64,000 nt of DNA from Rossellomorea vietnamensis. Lineage in GTDB: Bacteria; Bacillota; Bacilli; Bacillales; Bacillaceae_B. Position 1 is the stretch's first letter, and each line of letters starts with the position of its first letter. The notes beneath the pieces are model-generated. The model made no database searches and was not told where the DNA came from. It worked only from the letters and a program-made list of their open reading frames with translations. The stretch covers positions 304,210-368,209 of the forward strand of contig NZ_VTEI01000003.1 in NCBI RefSeq assembly GCF_008180415.1, written 5' to 3'. This document shows positions 8,469 to 18,098 of the stretch, in pieces. Position numbers and translations under genes: made by a program.

Positions 8469-10415
8469 ATGAAAGTACTAGCTGTCACCGCTTGTCCGGT
8501 TGGTATCGCCCATACATACATGGCTGCTGAGAATCTTCAAAAAGCAGGCGAAGAAATGGGCATCGACATCAAAGTGGAAACACAAGGTTCAATTGGTGTA
8601 GAAAATGCACTGACGGAACGAGATATAGAAGAAGCTGACGCCATCATCATTGCCAGTGATAAAGAAGTTTCCAAGGAGCGTTTCATTGGCAAGAGGCTTC
8701 TCGTCACAGGAGTTCAGGAGGGAGTCAGAAAACCGAAAGAATTACTGCAGCGGGTTCAAAGTGGAGAGGTCCCAGTATATAAGGCTGAAATGCTCGCTAG
8801 TGACGATAGAAAGAATAAGAAAAAAGAAAAAGAGAATCCAATATATAAACACTTAATGAGCGGTGTTTCCTATATGATTCCGTTCATCGTCATCGGCGGT
8901 CTTTTGATTGCCATCGCATTGACATTGGGAGGAGAACAAACTCCTGGAGGAATTGTGATACCTGAGGATTCCATTTGGAAGCAAATTGAAGCATTAGGCG
9001 GCGCTGCCTTCCTGTTCATGGTACCAATTCTAGCTGGATTCATTTCGGTCAGTATTGCTGATCGTCCAGGATTAGCACCCGGAATCATCGGCGGATATAT
9101 AGCTGCGAATGGAAGCTTCTATGGAAGTGAAGCTGGTGCTGGATTCATTGGCGGAATCATTGCCGGATTCCTGGCAGGTTATGTGACCTTAGCCATCAAA
9201 AAATTAAAAGTACCAAAAGCCATCCAGCCAGTTATGCCTATTATTTTCATTCCAATCATTTCTACATTAATTGTTGGGTTATTATTCATCCTGGTTATAG
9301 GTGCTCCAGTTGCTGGAATCTTCGAAGGACTCACTTCGTGGCTGGAAGGCATGCAAGGCGCCAGCTCCATTTTGTTAGCTGTCATTCTTGGTGCAATGAT
9401 TGCGATAGATATGGGTGGCCCTTTTAACAAAGTAGCGTTCTTATTCGGAGCCGCCATGATTGCAGAAGGCAATTATGAAATTATGGGCCCAATTGCCGTT
9501 GCCATCTGTATTCCTCCTATTGGAATGGGATTGGCAACATTCATTAACAAAAGAAAGTATCAGCCTGCAGAACGGGAAGCCGGAAAAGCATCCTTCACAA
9601 TGGGACTGTTCGGAATCACAGAAGGAGCGATTCCCTTCGCTGCACAAGATCCACTGCGTGTTATCCCAAGTATTGTCACAGGATCAGTAGCTGGCTCAGT
9701 CATCGCCATGATCTCGTCCGTCGGTAACAAAGTAGCCCACGGAGGTCCAATCGTAGCCTTCCTTGGTGCAGTCGATAATGTTGTCATGTTCTTTGTAGCA
9801 GCTATCATTGGTGCCTTGGTGACAGCGCTCATGGTCAACTTCTTGAAGAAAGATATTACCCAAGAAGCACCTCAGGAGACAGCGTCGAATAACGCACATA
9901 ATCTTAATAAAAAGCCAGAGCAAGCCCCGCAGTCTTCTGAAGATGCTGTTACCAATGTGACGAAACTGACGGATATCACCAACATCCATTTGATTGAAAC
10001 CGAACTAGGTGGAAACACTCGTGATGACGTGATAGATGAGTTAATAGAGAAGTTTGACAAAAATCAAATCCTGCAATCCAAGACAGACTTTAAACAAGCC
10101 ATTTTAAACCGTGAAGGCCAAAGTTCTACAGGTCTCGGAATGAATATTGCCATTCCTCATGGAAAATCAAAAGCAGTCAAACGCCCGGCGGTAGCTTTCG
10201 GCATTAAACGTGACGGAGTGGATTGGAAGAGCCTTGACGGTTCGGATGCTAAGCTGATCTTCATGATTGCCGTTCCGGAAGAAAGTGCTGGAGATGCACA
10301 CCTGAAAATCCTTCAAATGCTTTCACGCAAGTTGATGGATGAAGATTTTAGGAACCAACTACTTTCCGTTAAGACGAAAGAAGAAGCTTATCGACTATTG
10401 GATACTATTCAGTGA
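8469..10415 (+). CDS. manP: Mannose-specific PTS transporter, EIIBCA (fructose family)
   Basis: 648 residues from the ATG at 8469, which has GAAGGAGG 8 nt upstream; an earlier in-frame start would bury that site. EIIB occupies about 1-105 with phospho-Cys9 (VTACPVGIAHT). EIIC spans about 120-480 with roughly eight to ten membrane helices. After a Gln/Ala/Ser-rich linker, EIIA covers about 500-648 with phospho-His564 (IPHGKSK). The B-C-A order is that of B. subtilis ManP. It takes up mannose (possibly fructose) and delivers mannose-6-phosphate to ManA. Fructose specificity cannot be excluded, but ManR upstream and ManA downstream favour mannose. Confidence 0.88.
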   Translation: MKVLAVTACPVGIAHTYMAAENLQKAGEEMGIDIKVETQGSIGVENALTERDIEEADAIIIASDKEVSKERFIGKRLLVTGVQEGVRKPKELLQRVQSGEVPVYKAEMLASDDRKNKKKEKENPIYKHLMSGVSYMIPFIVIGGLLIAIALTLGGEQTPGGIVIPEDSIWKQIEALGGAAFLFMVPILAGFISVSIADRPGLAPGIIGGYIAANGSFYGSEAGAGFIGGIIAGFLAGYVTLAIKKLKVPKAIQPVMPIIFIPIISTLIVGLLFILVIGAPVAGIFEGLTSWLEGMQGASSILLAVILGAMIAIDMGGPFNKVAFLFGAAMIAEGNYEIMGPIAVAICIPPIGMGLATFINKRKYQPAEREAGKASFTMGLFGITEGAIPFAAQDPLRVIPSIVTGSVAGSVIAMISSVGNKVAHGGPIVAFLGAVDNVVMFFVAAIIGALVTALMVNFLKKDITQEAPQETASNNAHNLNKKPEQAPQSSEDAVTNVTKLTDITNIHLIETELGGNTRDDVIDELIEKFDKNQILQSKTDFKQAILNREGQSSTGLGMNIAIPHGKSKAVKRPAVAFGIKRDGVDWKSLDGSDAKLIFMIAVPEESAGDAHLKILQMLSRKLMDEDFRNQLLSVKTKEEAYRLLDTIQ

Positions 10416-10418
10416 TTT

Positions 10419-10467
10419 AAGGGGACGGTTCTTGTGCTTCACTATGCAGCACAAGAACCGTCCCCTT
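10419..10467. repeat. GGGGACGG hairpin repeat, copy 1
   Basis: A perfect 20-bp inverted repeat (AAGGGGACGGTTCTTGTGCT and its complement) with a 9-nt loop, located between manP and manA. Related hairpins are at 40898-40948 and 43437-43488. It resembles REP-type intergenic palindromes. Inside the man operon it could also affect mRNA stability. Confidence 0.8.
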
Positions 10468-10535
10468 GCTTTCCCCTCTTTAAGACAAATGTGGTATTAT
10501 TTAGTGTATTAACAGAACGAACTGGAGGAAAAAGA

Positions 10536-11492
10536 ATGTACAATGAGCCAATATTTTTGCAACCCATTTTCCAGGAGAGAATCTGGGGAGGACAAAAACT
10601 AAAAACAGAATTCAATTATGAGATTCCTTATGACCAAACAGGTGAAGCGTGGGTCATTTCAGCTCATCCGAATGGACCGAGTATTATAAAAAATGGGCCG
10701 CTGGAAGGGAAATCTCTCGCAGAAGCTTGGACTGAACACGGCACTCTCTTCAACAAACAAGCGGAAAATAAAGAAGAGTATCCATTACTTGTTAAAATCC
10801 TGGATGCTAATAACGATTTATCTGTTCAGGTGCATCCAAATGATCAATTTGCCAGAGAAGTCGAGGGACAGCCATACGGGAAAACTGAATGCTGGTATGT
10901 CCTGAGCGCTGAACCAGAGGCAGAACTTATCCTGGGCCACCATGCCCAAACACGAGAAGAATTTGAAAAGCTGATCGACAACGGACAATGGGATGATCTG
11001 CTTAAGAAAGAAAAAGTCCAAGCAGGTGATTTCGTCTACGTTCCAAGCGGCACCATCCATGCGATTGGAAAAGGCATTGTCATCCTGGAAACGCAGCAGA
11101 GCTCTGATATTACCTATCGTGTTTATGATTATGACCGCACAGATGCCAACGGAAACACACGTGAATTGCACTTGGAACGTTCCAAAGAAGTGACCACCGT
11201 TCCACATCAGCCAGCAAACACCAATCAGCAGACAACTGTGTCAGGTGACTTGACCTCAAAACAATTAGTAGAAGAGAAATACTTCACTGTTTATCATTGG
11301 ACACTGAACGGAAAAGCTGAACAAAACCTTTCCACTGATTTCCTGCAAGTCAGTGTAATAGATGGACAAGCTGAAATTAAAGTCGGGGAAAACACATTCA
11401 CCATTGGAAAAGGAAGTCATTTCATCCTGCCGCAGGGCGTGGAAGACTATGAGCTTTCCGGGAATGCGGAGTTTATTGTATCTCATACTTGA
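10536..11492 (+). CDS. manA: Mannose-6-phosphate isomerase, class I
   Basis: 318 residues from the ATG at 10536 (TGGAGGAA upstream). It has the short Bacillus-type class I fold. The Zn site residues are visible as QVHPND, KTECWY and the C-terminal-side GTIHAIG, followed by the RVYDYDR signature. It converts mannose-6-P to fructose-6-P in the cytosol, the step after ManP uptake. The enzyme also links to GDP-mannose synthesis through the manC gene at 21 kb. A strong terminator follows at 11542. Confidence 0.92.
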   Translation: MYNEPIFLQPIFQERIWGGQKLKTEFNYEIPYDQTGEAWVISAHPNGPSIIKNGPLEGKSLAEAWTEHGTLFNKQAENKEEYPLLVKILDANNDLSVQVHPNDQFAREVEGQPYGKTECWYVLSAEPEAELILGHHAQTREEFEKLIDNGQWDDLLKKEKVQAGDFVYVPSGTIHAIGKGIVILETQQSSDITYRVYDYDRTDANGNTRELHLERSKEVTTVPHQPANTNQQTTVSGDLTSKQLVEEKYFTVYHWTLNGKAEQNLSTDFLQVSVIDGQAEIKVGENTFTIGKGSHFILPQGVEDYELSGNAEFIVSHT

Positions 11493-11541
11493 TTGAATGA
11501 GCGACAGTCCCTCGTCCATTTTCTCACTAGGCTCAACCTAC

Positions 11542-11579
11542 AAAAAAGAGATAAGTCACAATGACTTATCTCTTTTTTT
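11542..11579. terminator. Bidirectional Rho-independent terminator after manA
   Basis: A 16-bp perfect stem, AAAAAAGAGATAAGTC / GACTTATCTCTTTTTT, with a 5-nt loop. It can serve manA on the plus strand and the gene ending at 11727 on the minus strand. Confidence 0.9.
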
Positions 11580-11726
11580 GCTAGTAAAGAAATAACAGCT
11601 ACTCTAGTTTCAAGGACAGAGTTTTCTTCTATATCCCAACCATTAAGTTTAAAGGGAATATTGATTTGGAATAATTGGTTATAGACGGAAACTGTCCCTC
11701 TTTCCCCTTTGTGAAAGTAATCTTCC

Positions 11727-12287
11727 CTAGTCCGTAAACTCATGAATCTTCAACACGAACTGAAATCCCTCATTTGCCGAAATCAGCTTCCCAAACTCAC
11801 TCCACTTATAAGGCTTTCCATCAACCACCACAAGCGGCACGCCATTTCCTTTTTCATCATACTCTATTCTTCCCCATACCTCATCCCCTGCCAGGACAGG
11901 CTGCGAGACCCCGCCAAGATCATTTTCCTCTATATACTTCTGGCTTAATCCGCTTTTTACTTTTTCCATCAGCTTTTGGAGCAACTCAGCAGCAGAAACT
12001 CCGATTTCGTCATAAATGGCAAAGAAATATCCATGTTCCTTCCGCTCCCTCGCTTCTAAGAAGGTTCCATTCGGAAATACCCTTTGATCAACATCAAACT
12101 GATGAACCTCGCCCAAAGAATCCTCCATCTCGAATGACTTAATCAAAAGCTCCTCATAGGAAACCCCTAGTTCTTCAGCCATTACCTCATTATAACAATC
12201 TGAGCAAAGTACCAGATTCGGCACTCCCTCATCCATCTTCAAATGAATCTTGGCATTTCCCTTCTTGCATTGATCACAACCAGCCAT
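11727..12287 (-). CDS. Hypothetical protein with N-terminal McsA/ClpE-like zinc finger
   Basis: 186 residues from the ATG at 12287. An upstream in-frame start adds a 30-residue hydrophobic stretch with no binding site, so I reject it. The N-terminus (CDQCKKGNAKIHLKM...LVLCSDC) has the CxxC...CxxC pattern seen in McsA and ClpE zinc fingers. The rest is acidic and soluble, ending in a region with GKPYKWSEFGKLI. No catalytic motif was recognised. It is transcribed alone. Confidence 0.6.
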   Translation of the reverse strand: MAGCDQCKKGNAKIHLKMDEGVPNLVLCSDCYNEVMAEELGVSYEELLIKSFEMEDSLGEVHQFDVDQRVFPNGTFLEARERKEHGYFFAIYDEIGVSAAELLQKLMEKVKSGLSQKYIEENDLGGVSQPVLAGDEVWGRIEYDEKGNGVPLVVVDGKPYKWSEFGKLISANEGFQFVLKIHEFTD

Positions 12288-12357
12288 TACTCTCACTTCT
12301 CTCTTTAAAATTGACAGCCTACCTACATTATACAAAACCCAACCTACTATAAATATA

Positions 12358-12732
12358 AGTAAAGAGTCCGGACACAATGCTCCAGCTTCATTGCAAGATC
12401 ATAACCACAGCTGGAGCTATCTTAAAAGACACCATAAAAGGCAAGCGGTAAGCAAGCTGTCAGTTACTGGTGCAATTGCTGTTCCTCCGTGGTAAGAGTG
12501 ATGTCACTTACTCAAGTCCTCCGCTTCAAAGATGGACATAAAGATGAGCAGTTCAGAAAATAAAACCAGCCAAAAACTGAAATGACACTTCCAAACGTCA
12601 ACTGAGCGTCATCATGATTTCGCTCTTAAAATATCGTTCCTATGTCGCTTCATCCCGCCAAAGGGGTCCAACTGGACGTGGCGCAACCACGCCCTCCAAT
12701 CGATAATGGCTCTAAAAAGGGAGCTCTCATCA
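12358..12732 (+). repeat. Conserved leader of duplicated XRE module, copy 2
   Basis: Counterpart of 4826-5188 with the same start, middle and end anchors and several small indels. The hairpin before the gene (CGTGG, CGCAA loop, CCACG) is kept and better paired than in copy 1. Confidence 0.7.
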
Positions 12733-12984
12733 TTGGACAATCAGGCAAACTTCCGTAAAACATTAGGGAAACATCTCAGATATAAAAGAGAAGAACTCAA
12801 CTTATCTCAAGAAAAATTCGCCTGGGACGCCGGCCTGGATGACAAAAACTTCGGCAAAATCGAACGTGGCGTGAAAGGACCATCTATCCGCACCCTATAC
12901 AAGCTCCGCCACACCCATAATCTAAGCATTGATCAGTTACTCGATGATGTAAAAGCGGAATTAGAGCAAGAAGGAGATGACTAA
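12733..12984 (+). CDS. Small XRE-family HTH regulator, copy 2
   Basis: 83 residues from TTG at 12733, the position equivalent to the only usable start in copy 1; AAGGGAG is about 10 nt upstream. An in-frame ATG at 12706 would add nine residues but lacks a good binding site. The Cro/C1 HTH is nearly identical to copy 1 (LSQEKFAWDAG, KIERGVKGPS). Differences include Asp for Gln/Tyr in the turn region, so DNA recognition may differ slightly. Confidence 0.78.
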   Translation: MDNQANFRKTLGKHLRYKREELNLSQEKFAWDAGLDDKNFGKIERGVKGPSIRTLYKLRHTHNLSIDQLLDDVKAELEQEGDD

Positions 12985-13024
12985 GCTGGGTGCTTAGTCA
13001 TCTCCAGAAAGGGAGCGGTGCCTT

Positions 13025-13216
13025 ATGAAAAAGGAGTTCTCTATAATTAGGGACAATGAAACCTATCACCTCACGATTATTGGATTTCATGACAAGAAGA
13101 ACAGCTATGGTGAAGTTTACGTGAGTGACAGCAGCCACACTACATATGTCTTTAGAGGAACTGAGAGGCAGGTTGTTCTTAAAGAGGCCAAAAAGAGGAT
13201 AGTAGATAATAAATAA
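13025..13216 (+). CDS. Hypothetical 63-residue protein, copy 2
   Basis: Close paralogue of the protein at 5482, with the same start context (AAAGGGAGCGGTGCCTTATG) and the same spacing after the XRE gene. It contains FTIIGF-like (LTIIGFH) and TTYVFRG segments and a basic C-terminal helix. Conservation in both copies supports a real gene. Function is unknown. Confidence 0.7.
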   Translation: MKKEFSIIRDNETYHLTIIGFHDKKNSYGEVYVSDSSHTTYVFRGTERQVVLKEAKKRIVDNK

Positions 13217-13787
13217 ACAAGTTCTGGAATATTGAATACAGCGAACAAAATATGACCAGGCCCTTGTTCCATTCTCCTTTAGCTATAGGCACAGACAATA
13301 GACATGTCTATTGTCTGTAAAGAAATCACTGTCCTTAATAGCATGAACCACACGCACCCGACGATGACAATGAAACAAAACCAGTTGTAGTATAAGTACT
13401 AATAATCAGAGTGGAGACGAAAGAATATGGGACAAGGGATAGGTCCCTTGTTGGACATCTCTTTTTTGCAGGCTGTTTTCGCATATATTGTTGCGTTCGG
13501 ATGTCCCCGGATACTGAGGTTTTCCACTTAAATCTGGGCTAGCAGCTCTTTTCTTTTCAAACTAGGTTATTCCGGAGAATTCAGGTTATTTTTTCTGGGA
13601 TTAGTATTAAATAGCAACAAACTTTACGAAAAGAGCCTTTTTGTATGAGGAAAAGGTGATACCATTGGATGGATGAATAGGTATTTCTCTCGTCATCAGT
13701 ATGGTTCGTAGGGTAAATGATTTCCGGTAAAAAAAAGTATTGGCGGACGAGGCCCCTGTCCCCTTTGCGCCTTTCAAAGCACATCAA
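13217..13787. other. Intergenic region, no gene seen
   Basis: About 570 nt between the module and the ParB-like gene. It contains an inverted motif GACAATAGACATGTCTATTGTC (20-nt core palindrome near 13294-13317) and short REP-like strings at 13436-13460 (GGGATAGGTCCCTTGT) and 13749-13765 (GGCCCCTGTCCCC). The minus-strand frame 13581-13787 has no ribosome binding site. Confidence 0.4.
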
Positions 13788-14234
13788 CTATCGTTTTCTC
13801 TCGTCTTCGTACCAATTCCTGGCTTTTTCATTCCAATATCTCACATAAGCTTCATATCCAGTTTGACTTGCAAGAAAAAGTATATGTTGATCACGTGTTA
13901 GCTTATAAGCTGGCAGAGTGGTGACACCGAGCTCTCTTGCTCTTGTGACACGATGACGGCCGTCAATTAAATGGTCTTGGATTTTAGGATTGAATTCTAC
14001 AAGGATGATAGGCGTTGATAGATCTACAGTTGGGACATGATCCAGGTCGATGTTTGTATATTCATTTGTAAGTAGTTTCATTTCCATTTGTTTAAATTCT
14101 ATTTCTTCTGGGTGGGCATCAATGTACTCCTGCATCTTGCTGATATTCCACCTGATTACTCCGTTTGCAAAAACCTCTTCACCTTCGACAGGTTGGCAAG
14201 GCTTAAATGCAGGACTTAATTTCATTAGTTTCAT
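13788..14234 (-). CDS. ParB/sulfiredoxin-fold domain protein
   Basis: 148 residues with AAGGAG 6 nt before the ATG. Residues about 60-115 read TPIILVEFNPKIQDHLIDGR then HRVTRARELGVTTLPAYKL, which is the ParB N-terminal-like signature (DGRHR.. followed by G...L.AY). No HTH follows, so it is not a chromosome partition ParB. Single-domain ParB-like proteins often belong to phage or accessory loci. Role unknown. Confidence 0.7.
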   Translation of the reverse strand: MKLMKLSPAFKPCQPVEGEEVFANGVIRWNISKMQEYIDAHPEEIEFKQMEMKLLTNEYTNIDLDHVPTVDLSTPIILVEFNPKIQDHLIDGRHRVTRARELGVTTLPAYKLTRDQHILFLASQTGYEAYVRYWNEKARNWYEDERKR

Positions 14235-14408
14235 GTTGGCTCCTTAAAAGTTGGATGGCTTTTCTTTTCTGACTTGTATATTAGTATTCTATCATTTTGT
14301 CTTTTCTCAAACTACTTAGTTTGTTGTGCGCGGAGTCGCTTACGGGGCAGAGGGAGCTTTAACGCGCCGGGGTCTGGCACCGATATTTTGTTAAGGAATT
14401 CTTCCTGA

Positions 14409-14548
14409 GCGCCACTGGTAATGGCCGGCATCATGGAAGACGTCTTCTCCTTTCTGCAGGGTGTTTAAGGACATTACATCCGTCAATCCCCGGACAAACA
14501 ATACCGTCAACAAGTGGACGATTTTAATCAGCATTAACATCTAAGTGA
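14409..14548 (+). repeat. Dispersed intergenic repeat B, copy 2
   Basis: Matches 5931-6066 over about 135 nt. A short GGGTCTGGCACC string of the REP type precedes it at 14369. The rest of 14235-14685 shows no gene. Confidence 0.7.
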
Positions 14549-14685
14549 AGAGGCGGACATAGGTAAATCCTATGCCCGCTAAGTGGTTGAAAGAAAAGAA
14601 ATCTGTAGTTATATGACTGCTTCCAAAAGGCAGCTATTGATTTATATTATGAGCTAGAAAGCGAATTATATTAACTAGCTATCTG

Positions 14686-15543
14686 TCACTGCCCCGAAAT
14701 AGTTACAGACGTTCGTAAGCTTTCCCTAGGCTGAATCATTCTCAATTCATCTCCCCGCTGAAACTCCCCTGTTCTAGCCATCCAAGGCTCAATACAAACA
14801 AAGTTCTTTCCTTCCTGAACCCACAGCATGATATAGCGGAAATCGTCCTCCATTTCCATCACGATCTTCGAATCAGACAGATCAGCCCTTAGCTCATCCT
14901 TGGTATTGACGAGTACAACGGCTTCCGCTTTCCCGTTCATATTCATTTCACCTGAAAGTTCCTTATAACTATTATCATTGTAATCGTAATAAATTTCCGC
15001 ATTTGTTTCTAGGTTAAGCTTTTTCGATTGAGACTTAAAGTAAGGATGAAACCCCGCATACATTGGCATCGGAGCAGTGCCATTATTTCGATATTCCTGC
15101 TGGATCACGAAGCTTGTGCCTTTTAAGATATAGGTGAACACCACTTCAAACTCGAAAGGATAGGACTGAAGAGTAGAAGGGCTGCTGTTGAAACTTAGGA
15201 CGATAGAAGCTTGGTCTGAAGAGCTTTCCACCTCTTCTACTTTCCAGGGATTCACCCGTGCCAGACCATGATTCGGCATTCTATACGTTTTACCTTCCCA
15301 TTCGTATTCACCATTCTCAAGTTGCCCAGAGATGGGAAATAAAACGGGGATGCCGCCGCGAATATTTTGACTGGGGTCAAAGAAAGTCTCTTTGTTCAGA
15401 TAAAGAAGTTCCTTTCCGTTCACTCCATAACCGATAACTATGCCGCCTCGCTCCGGGCAAACCTTTATCCATGAGTCACTTTCTGCATTTCTGAGTTCAT
15501 AAATCTCCAATTCTCTATCTCTATACTTGTCCACTGAATACAA
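14686..15543 (-). CDS. Aldose 1-epimerase family protein (hexose mutarotase-like)
   Basis: 285 residues from TTG at 15543, chosen because GGAGGAG lies 6 nt upstream; the longer frame would bury that site. The family pattern is visible: RGGIPVLFPISGQLENGEY, MPNHGLARVNPW (His and Arg region), AGFHPYFK (second catalytic-site His) and CIEPWMA (Glu base). It belongs to the mutarotase/hexose-6-P epimerase superfamily acting on pyranose anomers. It is transcribed after pgcA on the same strand but beyond a terminator. The exact sugar is not determinable. Confidence 0.82.
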   Translation of the reverse strand: MYSVDKYRDRELEIYELRNAESDSWIKVCPERGGIVIGYGVNGKELLYLNKETFFDPSQNIRGGIPVLFPISGQLENGEYEWEGKTYRMPNHGLARVNPWKVEEVESSSDQASIVLSFNSSPSTLQSYPFEFEVVFTYILKGTSFVIQQEYRNNGTAPMPMYAGFHPYFKSQSKKLNLETNAEIYYDYNDNSYKELSGEMNMNGKAEAVVLVNTKDELRADLSDSKIVMEMEDDFRYIMLWVQEGKNFVCIEPWMARTGEFQRGDELRMIQPRESLRTSVTISGQ

Positions 15544-15666
15544 AGTAACTCCTCCTCTACAAATAAAGCCGGAAACCATACAGTTCCCGGTTACCAGATG
15601 TTAGATGTATGAAACGATGTTTCCTGATTTTCCACTTCTCACTGTATGTATGCACACTTAATCATA

Positions 15667-15697
15667 TCAAAAAACCCTCCCAGCTATACGGGAGGGC
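15667..15697 (-). terminator. Rho-independent terminator of pgcA
   Basis: Minus-strand stem CCCTCCC / GGGAGGG with an 8-nt loop is followed by TTTTTT, starting 9 nt after the pgcA stop. Confidence 0.9.
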
Positions 15698-15705
15698 TAC
15701 AAAAA

Positions 15706-17442
15706 TTAAAGCATTTCTTGAACAATATTCATAACAGAAGATTGAAGAGCCTCGAGCTTCTGGCTGCTGTCTTCGAGGGATTCACCCTTCACACTGAAAT
15801 AAAACTTGGCTTTTGGCTCTGTCCCAGATGGGCGCACACAGAACCAGGAGTTATCCTCCAAGAAGTATTTAATGACGTTAGATTTAGGAAGTTCAATCGT
15901 TTCCACTGTATCATTTAACAGGCTATGCTTCTCTGACGTGTGGTAATCTTCGACTCTGACAACCTTTTGGCCGGCTACCTCTGTTGGCGGGTTTTCGCGG
16001 AATGACTTAAGAATTTCGGCAATCTTCTCGGAACCTGCTTTCCCTTTTAACGTCAGGGATTCAAGAGATTCTTTAAAGTAACCGTACTGTTCAAAGACTT
16101 CTAAAAGTCCATCATACAAGGACTTGCCTTGAGACTTGTAGTAAGCTGCCGTCTCTGCTGCAAATATGGCCGCCTGCACAGCATCCTTGTCTCTAACAAA
16201 ATCACCGATAAGATATCCGTAGCTTTCCTCATATCCGAATAGGAAGGAGTACTCTCCAGATTCGTTATACTCATTGATTTTCTCACCAATGAATTTAAAT
16301 CCAGTAAGAGTATCAAGAGTCGGGATGCCAAAGCTATCAGCAATGACTCTTCCAATTTCAGAAGTAACAATCGTCTTAATGACAATACCATTCTCAGGGA
16401 GAGTCCCCTGCTCTTTCTTCTGAGTTAAAAGGTAATGAAGCATAAGCGCACCCATTTGGTTGCCGGTCAGCACTTCATAATTCCCTTCAGCATTTTTCAC
16501 CGCAACACCCAGACGGTCCGTATCAGGGTCTGTTCCCATCAAGATATCAGCATCTTCTCTCTCTCCATATTGAATCGCAAGTTCAAAGGCTGCATGTTCC
16601 TCAGGGTTTGGAGACTTCACGGTAGAAAAATCCGGGTCAGGAAGTTCCTGCTCTTTTACAACGGTTACATTCTTAAAACCGAAGTTCTTCAATCCTTCTC
16701 TTACCGGGATGTTCGCCGTTCCATGTAAAGGTGTAAACACAATCTTCAAAGAATCTGCAACCTCTTGAATCACCTTTTGATTTTCACGGATGGTCAGCAA
16801 TTCTTCCTGATAAGCAGTATCCACTTCTTCACCGATGTATGTAAGTAAACCGCTATCAAGGATTTCCTTCTCTTCCGCTACTTCGATTGTCAGTTCATTC
16901 TCCACGCCATTAACATACTGAATCAACCGATCAGCCATCGCTGGTGGAATCTGTCCGCCGTCCGGGCCATATACCTTGTAACCATTATATTCTGGCGGAT
17001 TATGGCTTGCTGTGATGACAATACCTGCAAAAGCATTCAAATGACGGACTGCAAACGATAGAACTGGTGTCGGGCGCAGTCTTTCAAATACAAACGACTT
17101 AATACCATGGGCACCGAGGGTCTTTGCTACTTCTAAAGCAAACTCAGGAGATTTATGGCGAGAATCGTAAGCAACAGCTACACCACGCTGCTTTGCTTCT
17201 TCTCCTTGTTCTTCGATGTATTGTGCCAAACCTTCTGTTGCTTTTCGTATCATGTAGATGTTAAGACGGTTTGTACCCGGACCTAACTCTCCGCGCATGC
17301 CGCCTGTTCCGAATTCTAGATCTTTATAGAAATGTTCTTCTAGCATCAAAAAATCTTCCTTTATCTGCAGTAGGCTATCTTTTAACTCTTTATCTAAATT
17401 TATACAGGAAATCCACTTTTCTGAATTCATTTTCCAAGTCAT
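15706..17442 (-). CDS. pgcA: Phosphoglucomutase/phosphomannomutase
   Basis: 578 residues from the ATG at 17442 (GGGGGA upstream; N-terminus [10 protein letters not shown] aligns with B. subtilis PgcA). Key sites are the phosphoserine loop [13 protein letters not shown] with Ser146, the metal loop DPDTDRLG, the sugar loop GYEESYGY, and the phosphate loop [10 protein letters not shown] near the end. It interconverts hexose-6-P and hexose-1-P. It can feed GtaB (UDP-glucose) and, by mannose activity, ManC (GDP-mannose), both encoded in the polysaccharide operon that follows. Single-gene transcript with its own terminator. Confidence 0.92.
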   Translation of the reverse strand: MTWKMNSEKWISCINLDKELKDSLLQIKEDFLMLEEHFYKDLEFGTGGMRGELGPGTNRLNIYMIRKATEGLAQYIEEQGEEAKQRGVAVAYDSRHKSPEFALEVAKTLGAHGIKSFVFERLRPTPVLSFAVRHLNAFAGIVITASHNPPEYNGYKVYGPDGGQIPPAMADRLIQYVNGVENELTIEVAEEKEILDSGLLTYIGEEVDTAYQEELLTIRENQKVIQEVADSLKIVFTPLHGTANIPVREGLKNFGFKNVTVVKEQELPDPDFSTVKSPNPEEHAAFELAIQYGEREDADILMGTDPDTDRLGVAVKNAEGNYEVLTGNQMGALMLHYLLTQKKEQGTLPENGIVIKTIVTSEIGRVIADSFGIPTLDTLTGFKFIGEKINEYNESGEYSFLFGYEESYGYLIGDFVRDKDAVQAAIFAAETAAYYKSQGKSLYDGLLEVFEQYGYFKESLESLTLKGKAGSEKIAEILKSFRENPPTEVAGQKVVRVEDYHTSEKHSLLNDTVETIELPKSNVIKYFLEDNSWFCVRPSGTEPKAKFYFSVKGESLEDSSQKLEALQSSVMNIVQEML

Positions 17443-18098
17443 TTCGTATCCCCCTAAAAAATCGCCTGTAACATGGGGAAGCATGCTAGGCAATTTGTTA
17501 TTAATTCCTTAATATGTATCTTTTATTCCTATAATCATTACTTACGACCATATTCGACTGAAGTAATTTAGGATTAGAAACTTTTAAATTTATAGGATAG
17601 TAGAACCATTAATTAAACTTGTATAGTCTTTTTACTACTATAACTATTTCTAAGTCGAGGGGTCTTAATACTTAAAGAACTAAAGAATTTAGGTGATTTT
17701 TTGTAGATTAACTTAACCTTTTAAAAGTTTATAGCTTATATAAGTTTTTTTGCGTAATACTTATGAATCATTCCTCTACAAAAATTATTACAAGCAGGGC
17801 AGGTTGGCAACTCAGCACCTCAGTTTAAGCATGTTTATATCCCCCTGTTTAACATGTTCAGATGTTCCCTTTCTATTAAAGAAGTCAAAAGTTACTTAAT
17901 GTATTACAAAAAAAAGAAACTCAGAGATTATACTAATGTCTAAGTTTCTTCTCAATTATCTTTTATCTTCATACTTGGGTGTTTCACTATGAGGCTTTTT
18001 ATATATCGGACTATTTACTGTTTTCATATTCTATCAACCAACCTGTCATCTATCTCTTCTCTGTGGATATAAGACTTCAGTTTGTATACATGAATTAC
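17443..18098. other. Intergenic region between polysaccharide operon and pgcA
   Basis: About 650 AT-rich nt. It holds the operon terminator at 17907-17950. The remainder shows no gene with a binding site. The plus-strand frame at 17979-18203 overlaps wecB antisense and is rejected. Confidence 0.4.
17907..17950 (-). terminator. Rho-independent terminator of the exopolysaccharide operon
   Basis: On the minus strand AAGAAACTTAGA pairs with TCTCTGAGTTTCTT and is followed by TTTTTTTG, about 150 nt past the wecB stop. Confidence 0.75.

Noticed and set aside
12706..12732. ATG start for XRE copy 2
   Set aside because: In copy 1 the same ATG is followed by a stop, while the TTG with its GGGAG site is kept in both copies.
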